From the NCBI RefSeq assembly GCF_932294415.1, contig NC_065539.1, positions 52,843,501 through 52,907,500 on the forward strand: 64,000 bases of DNA, in the 5' to 3' direction. The translations under genes were made by a program, and so were the position numbers. Positions 1 to 12,137 of this stretch are shown here, piece by piece. The notes under the pieces are model-generated. The model was not told the origin of the DNA. It worked only from the letters and a program-made list of their open reading frames with translations, and did not search any database. Origin of the DNA: Quercus robur (Eukaryota; Streptophyta; Magnoliopsida; Fagales; Fagaceae). The first letter of the stretch is position 1; every line of letters starts with the position of its first letter.

Positions 1-743
1 TTGAAATTGATTGTATGTCTTATTTAAGATGTATCCAAAGAGTTTATGAAATTTGCTTTGAATTGTTTATAAAGATAGTTGAAACTGACATATATAGGCA
101 TTTCGTTTGATTCCTTTCAAATAAACACTCTTTCAAACTACTACTATTATTTGCTAAACACTCTCTCAAACTACTACTATTATTTGCATGTACTTAAGAT
201 GTATCTAAAGGAAATTAGATGCATCTAACACAAATATATGTTGCTGCAAATGATCTCCTCAATAGTTTCCAAGAAGCCAGCATAATCAAAATTGGGGGCC
301 ATAAAGAGTAGATAAGCAGAGATACTTATACTATTTGTCAGCAGTTTCTTTTCAAAGTTTTGAATATTGTGTTTATGAGTTGTTTCTTATAAGAGATAGT
401 GGCATAGTGCCCCATGTGTTTATGTGGCATATTATTCCCTAGCAGCAAATGCATGGTCTTGCTAATGCTGTCATGAGATTATTTACACATTTAAATATTT
501 ATGTTATCAATAAAAATTTTTATATGATTTATATTGGTGGTAGACTATAAATTGATTTGCAATTGAGCATTATGTGACTTCATATTATGCCCAAATTTGT
601 GTGAGCTATTGGAATGTTGGCAATAATTTTTTCGTCGACAGAGAGAAACCAAGGTGTGATCTTTATGTGTTATGTGAAACACTCTACATTTATAATCAAA
701 GAACATATTTTGCGCACTTTGTATGATTATTTGTAATTGTTAT
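1..743. other. AT-rich non-coding stretch
   Basis: No open frame of interest. A tandem duplication of about 34 bp around 121-187 repeats an ACTCTCAAACTACTACTA-like block. This may be the inner part of the Helitron-like element that seems to end at 783. Confidence 0.5.
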
Positions 744-783
744 TTAACCAACTATCCCGTGCATCGCACGGGTTAGCGACTAG
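744..783 (+). mobile_element. Helitron-type 3' terminus
   Basis: A perfect 7-bp stem with a 3-nt loop (CCCGTGCATCGCACGGG, 756-772) is followed after 7 nt by CTAG (780-783) and then T. A hairpin just before CTRR next to a T is the 3' signature of plant Helitrons. The TC 5' end was not found, so the element's length is unknown. A related end lies on the other strand at 47683. Confidence 0.6.
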
Positions 784-1438
784 TTATAATTTATTTCTGA
801 TAGTCAATATAAAATGCAACAAGTTTCACGCTCTAGATTTTTATTTACTACTTCGAAGGGTATGCTCACAATTCTAGAACGTCAAAGTATTGGTGTTGAT
901 CTATGAGCCACAATAAACTATACATATCTAGATAAAAGACTTATCTAAGACATGATGAACAATAAACTATATTAGATATAAGACTTATCTAAAACTTGAT
1001 GTTCATCAAAAGTTTGTGGCTTAAGTTAATTTAAAAGAGAGTTAAGAACTTATAACTCAACTGACTTTTTTTTTTGGTTTTTATTGGATACGTCAAAGGG
1101 TTTCTTACATTGAAAGAAAAACAATTACTTAACTCAGCTGACTTTTTTTTAATGTTTTTATTGGAAGCATCTAGGGTTCAGTTATTCCTAAATAGAAGAA
1201 AAAAGTTACTTAACAAATGCTTGGTGGTCCTTGTGGTCACAATTAGGTAGGGTAGTCACGGTTTTCACCACTCCTCATTTTCTTTTTATAAGCTAGAAAA
1301 CAAAGTAATACATAAGTTCTTTTATATGGTGATGTTTATGACTAACTCAATTGACTGCTTTTTCAAATCAAATAGCCTAGATTCCCATAATTTATTTTTC
1401 TAATAGAGCTTTTATAATTGTATAATTAATATTAAATA
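784..1438. other. AT-rich stretch with small direct repeats
   Basis: No gene seen. Short local duplications are visible: ACAATAAACTATA with AAGACTTATCTAA at about 910-990, and AACTCA(A/G)CTGACTTTTTTTT at 1055 and 1131. Confidence 0.4.
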
Positions 1439-1443
1439 GAACC

Positions 1444-2476
1444 TGTTAGGACATATGTGTTTCACATGTTAAGAATATATGTCATGATTTTATGTAATTG
1501 GCTTATCTTTTGACAAAACGCACTTTACTTGTATTTGGGTAGATTTAGGATGTATTTAAATACTTCAAGAAACCTTATTTCAAGATTAAGTATTGAAGCC
1601 TTCAAGTCTATTTAAGAAAACAAGTTCAGAGTGCAAAATTATTAAAGCTCGACAGCTGGCTCGATAGCTGCATCTATCGAGCTTAAGGAAGCTGTTCTAC
1701 ATTCGGTGTGCTCGACACCTGCTCGACAGCTGCTCACACCTTCTATTTGTCGAGATTTAAAATTTTCAGAATTCCAATATGATTTTCTTGGGATCCATGA
1801 ATTTGTCTTTGAGCTTTCTTTTCTCCTAACCCTAGACATATAAAAGGATCAGTTTAAGGGCCGTCAAAGTGTTCACAAGTTGCACAAACTTTGAGCAAAC
1901 TCTGTTCATGCAAATTGTGACCAGAGACGAAGTTCTTGCCCTAGTTCTTCTCTTTCTCTTGAAGAAGTTGCTGTGTATGTGCACCGTAGGGTTTTGTGAC
2001 CAAGCATCTTCTTGATCTTCATCGTGTGGATGAACTGAAGAACTTTGCAACCAACAACCTTCTTAGTTGGTGATTGAAGTCGCGTACTGGGATCCATGCA
2101 ATTAGTTAGTCACGTACTTAGGAGTCGTGCATCGAAAGAGGAATTGTCACTATAGAATGAGTCCAATTGGGTATTGGGGTAAGGGTTCAACTGTAGGTTG
2201 ATAAGGTACTTGGATTCCTTTACTTGTAACTGCTTGTTGTGATAATAGTAGAGTTTCGGGAGTGGTGACCTAAAAATCAACTGGTGGGGTTTTTGCCGTT
2301 AGGTTTTTCCCATCTGTAAACAAATCACTGTGTTATTTATTTTCCGCTGCATATTTAGTTTATTGGTGATTTGTTTGTGCTACCACGCGTTTGTATGATA
2401 AATTAATTAATTAATAACTTGGCTAATTAATTAATTAATTTCTATCACAAGGGGTCATTCAGTTTGTGGCCTATTA
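1444..2476 (+). mobile_element. Solo LTR, Copia-like (fossil)
   Basis: Starts TGTTAGG and carries a TATA-like stretch (ACATATAAAAGG, about 1836) and a 3' segment TGTGTTATTTATTTTCCGCT shared with the LTR-like insertion at 13860-14743. The flanks GAACC (1439-1443) and GAACT (2477-2481) fit a 5-bp target duplication with one change. No internal region or second LTR is present, so it reads as a solo LTR. An alternative 3' end at the CA at 2449 is possible. Family assignment is by general style only. Confidence 0.55.
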
Positions 2477-2481
2477 GAACT

Positions 2482-3472
2482 TCCACATCAAGTAAGGACC
2501 TTGAATTTCCAATCTTGATGTTCTTCTTCCCTTCAAGACAATGTTGTTTTAACGTTTTCCCCTTGGATGCACCATCATTCAGAATCACAAGTTGGTTGTG
2601 TGAGATTTGTTTTTTGGTTTTCGTTGCAATGATAGATAGATATTTAGTGAAATATGATTCTTTTTTTTTCTTATTTACATGTATCACAGACGAGCAGTGG
2701 ATTGGGATCCATAATAAGAGGTACACTATTATGTCCGGTATTCCATTAGTTCTAATAAAAAAGATATTGAATAAGGTTATAGTTTAAGGCTACAACTAAT
2801 TTTATAACTAAATTTTGTCATTTTAAAAATAACTTCACAACTCCCATTAAAAAAAAATTCATAACATGAGAACCTCTCCTATAAAAAAAAAAAAAAAAAA
2901 AAATTAATACTATTTATTAGTTGGAGGAGGGAAAATTTCAACCAATTAAGCTACAAGTAAAATTCTAGCTTCATAGGCTCTTGTATTTTTTTTTTTTTTT
3001 TTGGTTAATGATAATAATTTGCATTGATTATAATTTGAGATTACTACATTTACTAAGCACAAAAACACGTGAATAGTGTTCATAAACAGTGTTTTGCTTT
3101 TACAAAAATATTTTACTACAGTGTTTTTAGCAATAAATTTTTAGTTTTCAGCAAATAAGTGGTATCTAGACAAATCTTAAGAGTATGATGAAAAAATTAT
3201 TTAACCCAAAAACGCAAAATGCTTGTCACATCCCTAATTTTTAAATTTTTTTTTGTGATTCGATTTTTATGCTAAAACAAACGCAAATTTTGAGAAATAT
3301 GAATGATCAAGATAAATGTATGATTTTAAAAGATTACTGTTCATAAGCATAAAAGGACATTTATCATTTATGTGAGAAGCTTTTTCATTGATGAGCTGTG
3401 AGTAGCTTTTTTTTTTTTTATCAGTAATCAGTGACAAAACCAAATTCAGATACAACCATGGGACCACAATAA
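2482..3472. other. Non-coding, homopolymer-rich
   Basis: No gene recognised. A short open frame on the minus strand (about 2445-2726) has no recognisable domain. A/T runs occur at 2883-2903 and 2986-3002. The part at 3060-3180 resembles the MITE family at 11663 and 32404 (ACAGTGTTTTTAGCA-like stretch) but has no clear ends. Confidence 0.35.
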
Positions 3473-3475
3473 TTA

Positions 3476-3610
3476 GGGCCCGTTTGGTAGAGGAATTTGA
3501 GTAATGTTGTTTGTAGTTTTTTGAAATACGAGTAAGTAAAAAAGTGTGGAAATATATGTAATGTTATTTAAAAACTGAAAATGAGTTGTTTAACAACTCT
3601 ACCAAATGGG
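3476..3610. mobile_element. PIF/Harbinger-like MITE, 135 bp
   Basis: Terminal inverted repeats read GGGCCCGTTTGGTAGAG and CTCTACCAAATGGG. The flank is TTA on the left and TTG on the right, a one-base-degraded 3-bp duplication. TIRs with GTTTGG and a TWA target are typical of Tourist-like MITEs. Confidence 0.6.
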
Positions 3611-3701
3611 TTGTAAAAGATGCAAATGACCCATTTGAAAAAAAAATAAATGAAGGCCATGTGGCTCTGTAAGAGGGAAAAAGCAAGTGAATAGAAAATA
3701 A

Positions 3702-3832
3702 GAGTCTGTTTGATACAACATATGTTTTCAATTTTTAAATAACATTACACGTATTTTTATACACTTTTTCATCCATTCGTCTTTTCAAAAAAATTGGAAA
3801 CTGTTATTTAAACATACATATCAAACGGATCT
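3702..3832. mobile_element. PIF/Harbinger-like MITE, 131 bp
   Basis: Ends GAGTCTGTTTGATAC and TATCAAACGGATCT form imperfect inverted repeats, flanked by TAA at 3699-3701 and 3833-3835. It belongs to the same broad style as 3476-3610, but the interior differs. Confidence 0.6.
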
Positions 3833-3835
3833 TAA

Positions 3836-4036
3836 GTGGTCGAGAAACTATTTCATTAAGGTCACTCATTCTCACCTCACCGTGAAAGATGGTTGAAAAA
3901 TCATCCTTTTGTTTTTTTTAACGATTTTTTTTTTTTTTTAATTTCCCCTCATAAATCTAGCACCCCACCCGGTATACTATCTGAAACTTTATTCTTTCAT
4001 TTCTCGATGCTTTGTCCTCCAGTACCCCCATCCATC

Positions 4037-4078
<42 letters not shown>

Positions 4079-4609
4079 GAAGTTGGATCTCCATCAGATC
4101 CTCTCATTCTCTGTCTCACCGAAGAGCTGTGGAAATGTTGATACCTCATACCAGTCCAAGAAGCTGGTTTCAACACTAAGCATGAGCATTCAGTAATTTT
4201 CTCACTCTCTCAAGCCTAGCAGATCTGAAAAAAGAAGAAGATTTTTTAGCAAAAAATTTGTCCTTACCCACTTAAGACCGGCAGATCTGAGAAAAAAAAA
4301 AGATTTTTCTACAAAATAAAGCTCCATATGTTGATCTGAAAGGTAGGCTTGAAGGTGGGCAATTGTATACGCTTGCATATGTTGGTCGTCTTAGCGCCAT
4401 GCATGGTTCGTGGCTCTGCAAGGGGTATTACAGTCCCAACCAATTTGTCTGCGTTGTGGAGCTCACTGCAACAACAACTGCATGAAATGCATGGTGGTGT
4501 GGCCATTGACTAAGGTTATAGGCTAAAACTAATTTTGTAAAAGAGCCCTCGTTAATTTGCCCCGCAGTTTTGTTTTTTATTTTACCGTTTTTTTTTGTCG
4601 CCTTATCTA
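3836..4609. other. Non-coding with CT microsatellite
   Basis: No gene recognised. A pure (CT)n tract spans about 4039-4074. A TC-rich stretch of possible former 5' UTR lies around 3950-4200. The sequence stops abruptly at the start codon of the CDC73 fragment of copy A. Confidence 0.4.
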
Positions 4610-4697
4610 ATGGATCCCCTCTCAACGGTCCGTGACTACATGATCTGAAATGAGCTAGATTGGATCGTTCGGTACAACTACGAGTTCCGATTCGGGC
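4610..4697 (+). pseudogene. CDC73 5' fragment, copy A
   Basis: Matches the first about 88 nt of the CDC73 coding region at 50106, starting exactly at ATG. An in-frame stop follows soon after (CGA to TGA at the 13th codon). Homology ends at the TACTCTAG junction shared by all copies. Unlike copies C and D it has no CDC73 5' UTR upstream. Confidence 0.75.
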
Positions 4698-5644
4698 TAC
4701 TCTAGTACCAATCAACTACTCGCCAACTATAGATCAAGTCAAAAAATCTAAAGATTTACTAGAAGACATGACCATAAGAAAATACCTTGATGTATTGTAT
4801 GACTTTTCTTTACTAGCAGATGACATCTCTTTGCCATCATTACACAAAAAAGAATATCACAACCTCATTAACTTACACAAAAAAGAATATCACAACCTCA
4901 TTAACTAAATGGAAGGATATGAGATATGCATGCCTGAAGCTTGGTGGATTCTTGTAATCAGTAATAAGGTGCTAGCCATACCATACTTTGTAATCAGTAT
5001 AGACGCTCAAATTAAAAAAGTTGTACATGTCCATGCATTATTGGGACACCTATTCATCCTATGAGACTTGTATTGTCCCTCATGTTAAATGAAGCGACAA
5101 GAACTAGGGAGTTACACGAAAACACAATTTTAATTGATTCAACATGATAAAGGCAACTAGGCAAGAGACTGTCAACGTTTGCTCTTTTTCACACTCTTCC
5201 CCTTTCTTAATTACTAGGAAATTAAAGGCTCTGACGAGTCTTCTTGCACAATAATGCTTACAACCAGACTTCACAAGGTGAGTACAATAATAGGCTTAGA
5301 CTTCAGATAACTGTTCAATAACTTGTCCAACATTTCAAACAACTCGGATGCGATTGGAATAATTGCATTTACTTTCATAAAGACTCGAAGGATGCAGATG
5401 CACTCTACATGGATCATTTGACATAGTTGGATGCTACACTGCCTACACACATCAGACGGTCAACAATAAATTAAGTTTCAAATACTTGAGAACTTATCAA
5501 TCAGCATTCCAGAGTCAAAATCAGCTCTACCTTCATTCTACACTGTTGATGCGGCTGTCATTAACATACAGAGCTTAATGGCTACAGAAAATTTGGGTCA
5601 TCCACATAAAGCAAACATGTGAAGCTTTGAACCAGAATTGGGTG

Positions 5645-5836
5645 GGGTGCGCCAGGCCCGAGCTATAGTGCAACGCATGGGCGACGCTTAAAAGCCCCAG
5701 TAGCAAGCTACTGTGGTGGGCTCTCCCCTCAAGAAATAAATTTAATATCGTGTGGGCCGATGACCCACATATCAGATATTAAACTGATAAGAACAGATAC
5801 TACACTTGATCTTAGCCAAAAGGCCGAGAAAGGTAT
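5645..5836 (-). ncRNA. U2: U2 snRNA gene, copy 1
   Basis: Spliceosomal U2 RNA, which pairs with the intron branch site. The 5' end ATACCTTTCTCGG is on the minus strand at 5836. GTAGTATC (branch-point recognition), stem IIb GTGGGTCATCGGCCCAC, an AU-rich Sm site (ATTTATTTCTTGA) and the terminal CCTGGCGCACCC are all visible. Length about 192 nt agrees with plant U2 (about 196). The 3' stem GTAGC-TT-GCTAC is intact. A 3'-end box resembling CA-N3-10-AGTNNAA lies at about 5626-5644, with GGTTCAAA in place of AGTTCAAA. Boundaries are by family knowledge. Confidence 0.93.
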
Positions 5837-5861
5837 GAGTGTTTCTGTCACACATGCCATC

Positions 5862-5912
5862 TTTTATTGCCCAACTCGTCTTGGTTTTCCTCTTCTGGAG
5901 GCAGTGTGGGAC
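5862..5912 (-). promoter_or_regulatory. U2 copy 1 promoter (USE + TATA)
   Basis: On the minus strand, USE GTCCCACACTG (5902-5912; plant consensus RTCCCACATCG) and TATA-like ATAAAA (5862-5867) are separated by 34 bp. That is the spacing plants use for RNA polymerase II snRNA genes. The TATA lies about 30 bp upstream of the RNA start. Confidence 0.85.
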
Positions 5913-6589
5913 AATACTGCGGTAACCCATATACACTTCTTTTTTACATCTAATTTTGTATTTCTGGCTGAGATGTCAAATACAAGCTCAAAGTTAAACC
6001 AGTTTTGTATCAACAGATTCGATTCTTGTTATTGAGTCTGATTAGGCTATTGAGTCTAAAACAGATCGAAACTTTGTGTATAATAAATAATTTACGAGAT
6101 TATCAAAATGATGCAGCGTACTGTCCAGAGAGAGAAAGGAAAAAAATAATAATAATAATAGTAGAGAAATTTTTGCAGCATTAGTAGCAGGAAATGTAGC
6201 CTGTTACCATTGTAAGGATGATGGATGCTAATGACAACATTCAATATGTTACGATTCCGAAGATGATTGTGGCTTCTGCAGATTCAATATAGAAACATTA
6301 TGGTTTAGAGTTAATTTATACATGACACAAGGAACATTCTTCTTTAATCAAATAATAATATCTTTTGAATAATGCATTTTATGAATGTTTTCATTTAAAA
6401 ATTTTAAAGTAAAAAGAACATTTAAAGTTTTAAACCATATCATTTTTTAACTAAAAATTTTAAAAAAGTGACATGATCGATTAGTTTCACATTAACAATA
6501 ATACAAATTTTACTACATATAAGTCTTACAAATTTATATTTATATAATATCTAAAAATTGAAGTGTAATATTTATTTTTGCTACTACTT

Positions 6590-7165
6590 TAGTCTATTCG
6601 GTCAATTGGGTCCACTTCAGTCCATTCGGTCCAATTTGGTTAATTCAGTCAATTTGGTCCAATTTATTCCATTCGTTTCACTTTTCTCCAATTCAGTTTT
6701 ATTCAGTCCATTTTATTCAACTTCGGTCAATTCACTTGGTCCAATTTGGTCCACTTTGATCTTATTTGGTAAATTGGTCCATTTCAGTCCATTTAGTCGA
6801 ATTCAATCTTATTCCGTCCATTCGATCCAATTCAGTCCAATTTAGTCATATTTGGTCAACTTCGGTCCATTCCATTTACTTAGGTCCATTCGGTCTTGTT
6901 CCGACAATTCGATCCAATTCTGTCTTATCGGTCCATTTAGTCCATTCCGTCTACTTGGGTCTATTCGGTCCTATTCATTCCACTTCAGTCCTTTCGGTCC
7001 ATTTGGTAGACTTCAGTCCACTATGGTGTTATTCAGTTCAATACGGTCACATTTAGTCCACTTAGGTCCATTCAGTCTGCTTGGTCCAATTCGGTCCACA
7101 TCTATCCATTTAGTTTATTTTGGTCTAATTTGGTCTTACTCGGTCCATTTTGGACTAATTGTGAC
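6590..7165. repeat. GGTCCA minisatellite, copy A
   Basis: Degenerate short tandem repeat of about 9-10 bp, with variants of TTCGGTCCA, TTCAGTCCA and CTTGGTCCA. Long open frames across it are a by-product of the repeat (recurring Ser-Val-His / Gly-Pro-Phe peptides), not genes. It ends at GGACTAATTGTG, as does the array of copy D. Confidence 0.8.
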
Positions 7166-7828
7166 TTAAATGTATTCTTTTTGTAGGTTGCTTTTTTAGT
7201 TTTGGGTTTTTTTTTTTTTTTCCCACAAATTTTTTTGGGCCAAAATTTTTAGTTTTAGGCTAAAAATTAGGCATTAGAAATTAGAGATAGGGGCCCCAAA
7301 AATGAAATAAAAATAATAAATATTCCAAAGATTATCTTAAAATTCAAGTTTCAATAGTATAGACATTATACTTTTATTTGGAAAGAAAAAAAAATGCTAC
7401 AATTCTAAATGTATATAACAATTTAAAATTAATGTAACATGTTACATGTTGGAATGAGGGTGTACTTTTTAAAAAAAAAAAATATTCTTGATATGTTCAA
7501 ATTAGTCAATTGATTATGGAATATTAAAAGGCCTTTTAATAACATCATCTTCATTTATATATATACCACTATGTATTGTTGTTGAATGCAAAATACATTA
7601 TATGTTCCATTACATAAAACTTATAAAAATAGAAAATACTTTTAAATAACACATGCACTATTTAACCTACAAATTTTACATTATATTCTTATCAAATAAT
7701 TATATTACATTTTCTCCGGTTTGCGACTAGCATGGATGAAAATGAAAAACATTCTTAAAGAAATTAGAAAGGGAAATAGTTGATCCTTTATTTTTCGACA
7801 AATAAACAAAATAATCATATAACATCTT

Positions 7829-8430
7829 CGAATTAGGGATGGCAATGGGGTGGGATGAGGCCGAAGGATGGGGTCTTCACCCCATCCTGAATGGTTTTGT
7901 CTTACCCCATTCTCACCTCCTCCTGCACGGTGGGGCAAATTTCCTTGACCCATCCCCAACCCTTAGGGCTTCACAAGGCCCCACCCCGCATTGCAAAGCT
8001 TTACTTCGAATTAATATGTCACACCTTGCTACATAGCTATTAAATTTTTTTTTAAAATAATAAAAAAAAAAAAAAAACTTGTTTCATTAATATAAACATA
8101 CTTAAAATTACAATTAAATTATCAAAATAAATTTTAATAAGGACTGAATAATTTTATCCAAAGTGTTTAACAATATAATATCACAATAAAATAAAATAAA
8201 ATAATCTTAATATTCATGCATTTAAATACTTTGTAATACAAACTAAGTTTTTAATACTAATAGAACGGGGTGGGGCTAAAAAGCCTAAACCCATCCCCAC
8301 CCCGCCCAAATGTGTAAAAAAAAAAAAAAAATCTTGCTCCATTTTTGCCACACCAGCTTTGCAAAGTAAGAAAAAACTCTCGTGGGGTGGGACGGATCAG
8401 GGCAGGGCAAGGAGAAATTATCAAGCCTAC
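7829..8430. mobile_element. GC-ended MITE-like element, copy A
   Basis: Begins AATTAGGGATGGCAATGGGG and ends GGGCAAGGAGAAATTATCAA, with GC-rich ends around an AT-rich core. The family is common in dicots and probably hAT-like. A second copy is at 21264-21846. Block E has an uninterrupted site near 29515-29530 (CATCTTGGGATTTTGTAG), which marks this as an insertion. Target duplication unclear. Confidence 0.55.
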
Positions 8431-9077
8431 TTGAGATTTTGTAGGTTCAAAGGCCAAAAGAAGTAGTTATAAGTAGTTATTGGAACTCACCCGTACGCCT
8501 TTTTTTTATAGTTAACATCAATGCAACCATTAGTGAGGACAAAGCTTGTAGTAGCAGTTGGCAAAAATAATAAAGGAGAAGTCATCTTTGTTTAGACTGA
8601 GTTTATTGATGTTTAGGATCCTCTTATAGCTGAAGCCAAAGCAAAACTCATTTTTGTAGAAATATCAGAGGCTTTAAGAATATAAATACACAAACTTTGA
8701 CAGGATATGTTTATTGCACACGTTATTTCTAGAGCAAAATTGTGTCTTGAAACCTTTTCTGATTGGTCCATAAATCATACATATTGAAATTTTGTCAAAA
8801 TTGAACTTGAAACGGTCTTACAATTTTGGCTTAAAAAGTAGACTTGGCAAACAAATCGGTTGGTCATGCTTTGGTTTAACACAGTATGGTACAAGTCAAA
8901 TTGAGTATGTGTCAAAACAATTTTGGACCATCGGATTGTTATTTGTACGATTCTTACTCTGTCTTTTATACATTAATCCTTAAGTTTATAATTCAATAAT
9001 CATTAATTCAATAATTCCATTAAAAAAAGAGATACACACACGTAATCTTATAATCTTATGCATATTTGTAGAGCTAT
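8431..9077. other. Block A 3' spacer
   Basis: No gene seen. The part 8440-8650 recurs in block E at 29530-29654 and 30565-30600, split there by a MITE. The part 8735-8790 recurs at 14822-14875. 8960-9060 weakly resembles CDC73 upstream DNA (about 49640-49700). Confidence 0.45.
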
Positions 9078-9545
9078 TTACTTGATCGCAGACATTTTTG
9101 GAACACCTCTAATAGAAGAATAAATAGACAATTATTAAAGAACTTATTGTAAACCTCCTTCAGATATGAATTTATCTAATTTAGAGAGGAAGAATTTGCA
9201 ACAATGTCTCAATTTCAATTCAAACACGGGTTTGATTCGCACCCCTTATTTTGAGAAATATTTACCCTCATAAAAGAGGGAAAAATGGAGTCTTTGTCTC
9301 AAGAAATGCCTTGAGATAAGGTAGATGTATAGAGCATTTCAACGAGAGAACATTTTCAACTCTCTCAAAATGGAATCTATTCCAAACATATATGTCATGT
9401 TTCCTTACTTCGGCAGAGTACAAATATCTAAATTTGATATTTTTAGATACTTTTTCAGACATATTTACAAAAAACGACAACTGTTTAACATGCCAATTCT
9501 CTCCTTCTAATACTAGCAACTCTCTCTTTCTAATACTAGTATACA

Positions 9546-9965
9546 CGACAGCTGTTTAACGTGCCAACTCTCTCCTACTAGTATCCACTTCGGTACTACT
9601 CACTAATCTCCACCGATCTTCACCTATACAGAAATTTTTTTTTTTTTTAAGACACCTATATAGATTCAAAAGTGGGTGATGGCAATGGTAGTAACCATGC
9701 CATAATCTTTGTATGAATAAGATGGTTATGAAATCATAAGTCCATAACGCAAATTTCAACACAAGTGAATAAGCTACGACTTTTTTCCGAGTATCAAAAT
9801 CAGTCCATAATTGTTGGGTTAAAAAATAATTATCGACTTAAAAACACAATTGTTTAAGTAAATAGAAGAGTAGGGATTCTGGGACTTCCAATGTACCAGT
9901 TGATCAATGTTTGAACTGGAATCGTCCGGTACAACGAGGAGTTCCAGTTTGGGTTACTCTAGTAC
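9546..9965 (+). pseudogene. CDC73 5' fragment, copy B (split)
   Basis: 9546-9630 matches the CDC73 5' UTR (TGTTTAACGTGCCAACTCTC, compare native 50000-50060). After about 300 bp of foreign sequence, 9928-9965 matches native 50150-50191 (ATCGTCCGGTACAACGA). The start codon region is missing. The interrupting sequence is shared with block E, so it entered before the B/E split. Confidence 0.6.
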
Positions 9966-10919
9966 CAATCAACTACACGCCAACTATAGATGAAGTCAAA
10001 AAATCTAAAGATTTACTGGAAGACATGACCATAAGAAAATATCTTGTTGTATTGCATATCAAGTCAGAAAATCTAAAGATTTACTAAAAAGACATGACCA
10101 TAAGAAAATATCTTGATGTGCTGTATGACTTATGTTTACTAGCAGATGATATTTCTTTGCGATCATAACAAGAATTTCACAATCTCATTAACCAAATGGA
10201 AGGATAGGATCCTCATGCGTGAAGCTTGGTGGATCCTTGTAAACAGTATGGCTCCCACGAATTAAAAAAGTTGTGCATATCAATACATTATTGGGACACC
10301 TATTCATGTATTATTGTACTATTAGACTTGTATTGTACAAGTTAAATGAAGCAACAAGAACTAGCGAGTTATACCAAAACACAAATTTTATTAATTCAAC
10401 ATGATAAAGGCAACTAGGCAAGACTGTCAACGTTTGCTCTTTCACTCCACACTCTTCTCTTTTCTTTTTTTTGAGCAAACACTCTTCCTCTTTTATATAA
10501 TACTAGGAATGGCTCTGATTAGTCTTCTTGCACGCACAAACTGGTACAATAATGCTACCCGTTACAACCAGACTTCACATGGTGAGTACAATAATTGGCT
10601 GACACTTCACATAACTGTTCATGGATCATTTGACACGGTTGGATGCTGCACATATCAGACGGTTAACAACAAATTAAATTTCAAATACTTGAGCACTAAT
10701 CAATCAGCATTAACACACAAAGATACCAGAGTCAAAATCAGCTCTACCTTTATTCTACACCATTAATTCAGCTGTGATTAATACACAGAAAGCAACTGAC
10801 TGCAGCTTAATGGCTTAGAAAACATGGAGAAACCTTAATGACTTTAGAAAACATACAGAAGATTTGGGTCATCCACATAAATTAAGCAAACATGTGAAGC
10901 TTCGTACTAGAATTGGGTG

Positions 10920-11112
10920 GGGTGCGCCAGGCCCGTGCAGTAGTGCAACGCATGGGCGACGCTTGCGAGCCCCAGTAGCAAGCTACTGTGGTGGGCTCTC
11001 CCCCTCAAGAAATAAATTTAATATCGTGTGGGCCGATGACCCACATATCAGATATTAAACTGATAAGAACAGATACTACACTTGATCTTAGCCAAAAGGC
11101 CGAGAAAGGTAT
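10920..11112 (-). ncRNA. U2: U2 snRNA gene, copy 2
   Basis: Starts at 11112 with ATACCTTTCTCGG. The 5' half (branch-site pairing region, stem-loops I-IIb, Sm site) is identical to copy 1. In the 3' part the loop region differs (CGCAAGCGTCGCCC; TACTGCACGGGCC), while the GTAGC/GCTAC stem is kept. The 3' box reads AGTACGAA, one base off the consensus spacing. Confidence 0.92.
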
Positions 11113-11137
11113 GAGTGTTTCTGTCACACATGCCATC

Positions 11138-11188
11138 TTTTATTGTCCAACTCGTCCTGGTTCTCCTTTTCTGGAGGCAGTGTGGGAC
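11138..11188 (-). promoter_or_regulatory. U2 copy 2 promoter (USE + TATA)
   Basis: USE GTCCCACACTG at 11178-11188 and ATAAAA at 11138-11143, 34 bp apart, as in copy 1. Surrounding bases are also well conserved (GTTACCGCAGTATT upstream of the USE). Confidence 0.85.
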
Positions 11189-11662
11189 AATACTGCGGTA
11201 ACCTTTGTACACTTCTTTTAGATCTAATTTTGTATTTCTGGCTAAGATGTCAAATACAATGCTCAAAGTTAAACCAGTTTTGTATTAACAGATTCGATTC
11301 TTATGATTGATCCTGATTAGGCTATTGACTATTGAGTCTAAAACAGATCGAAACTTTGGGTATAATAAATAATTTACGAGATTATCAAAATGATGCTCCG
11401 TAAGTGGCTGTCCAGAGGAAAAAAAAAAAGAATAGTTGATTTTTTGCAGCATTAAATGGCAGGAAATGTAGCCTGTTACATTTGCAAGGATGATAGATGC
11501 TAATGACAACATTCAATGTGTTACAATTCCCAAGATGATTGTGGCAACTGCAGATTCACAATATAGAAATATGGTTTAGATAATGCGAATGTTTTGATTT
11601 AAGATTTTGAAAGTAAAAAGAACATTTAAACTATATCATTCATTAACTAAAAATTTTACAAA

Positions 11663-11986
11663 GGCAATGTTTGGATCCACGTTTAACCACGTTTGCGTCT
11701 GCGTTTGTTATAAATTGCTGGGTTTCTGTTTTTTTTTTTTTTTTTTTTTTCACGAGTTTTGTTTTGGAGTATTGCGGTTACTGTTCAATGAACAGTAACC
11801 GCAAATGTTGACTTTCTACAGTGAACAGTGCACATATGCACTGTTCACGGACCCACAAATTACACTTTTTATCAACTTTTTCATTAAAAATGGGTCCCAC
11901 GGTACTATTCACACATTTAAAAATTATTTTGCTACAGTGTTTTCAGTTTTCAGTTTCAGCAAAATAAGTTCTATCCAAACACACCC
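11663..11986. mobile_element. PIF/Harbinger-like MITE, 324 bp, with empty sites
   Basis: Ends GGCAATGTTTGGATCC and ATCCAAACACACCC, flanked by AAA (11660-11662, 11987-11989). The same place in blocks C (about 16873) and D (about 19870) reads TTTTACAAAGTGACATG without interruption, and block A has a close variant. Insertion therefore followed block duplication. A relative is at 32404-32700. Confidence 0.85.
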
Positions 11987-12137
11987 AAAGTGACATGATT
12001 GATTAGTTTCCCATCAATAATAGTACAAAATTTACTACATAAGTCTTACAAATCTATGTCTATATAATATTTAAAAGTTGAAGCGCAATATTTATTGTTG
12101 CTATGTTACTTTTAAGCCACATTAGCATAAAACTTTG

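Larger units (their letters stand above)
4610..9077. repeat. Composite block copy A
   Basis: Order: CDC73 start fragment, about 950 bp of shared spacer, U2 gene (minus), about 750 bp, GGTCCA minisatellite, about 650 bp, GC-rich MITE, 3' part. Copies B-E share most of these in recognisable but diverged form. Spacing of U2 5' ends is 5276 bp (A-B), 5219 (B-C), 2898 (C-D) and 9483 (D-E), the last including the 5.9-kb LTR element. Only copy A has a 29-bp tandem duplication in the spacer near 4843-4903. Confidence 0.7.

Noticed and set aside
2445-2787. Antisense open frame of 93 codons as a gene fragment
   Set aside because: No recognisable motif, and it begins in the LTR edge; left as unassigned.
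5760-6035. Conserved frame starting MTHISDIKLIRTDTTLDLSQ in five places
   Set aside because: It is the antisense of the U2 RNA and its promoter; conservation is due to U2.
6558-7169. Ser/Val/His- and Phe/Gly/Pro-rich open frames (also at 12.3, 17.1, 20.0 and 30.7 kb)
   Set aside because: Translations of the GGTCCA minisatellite in two frames; no start context, no domain.
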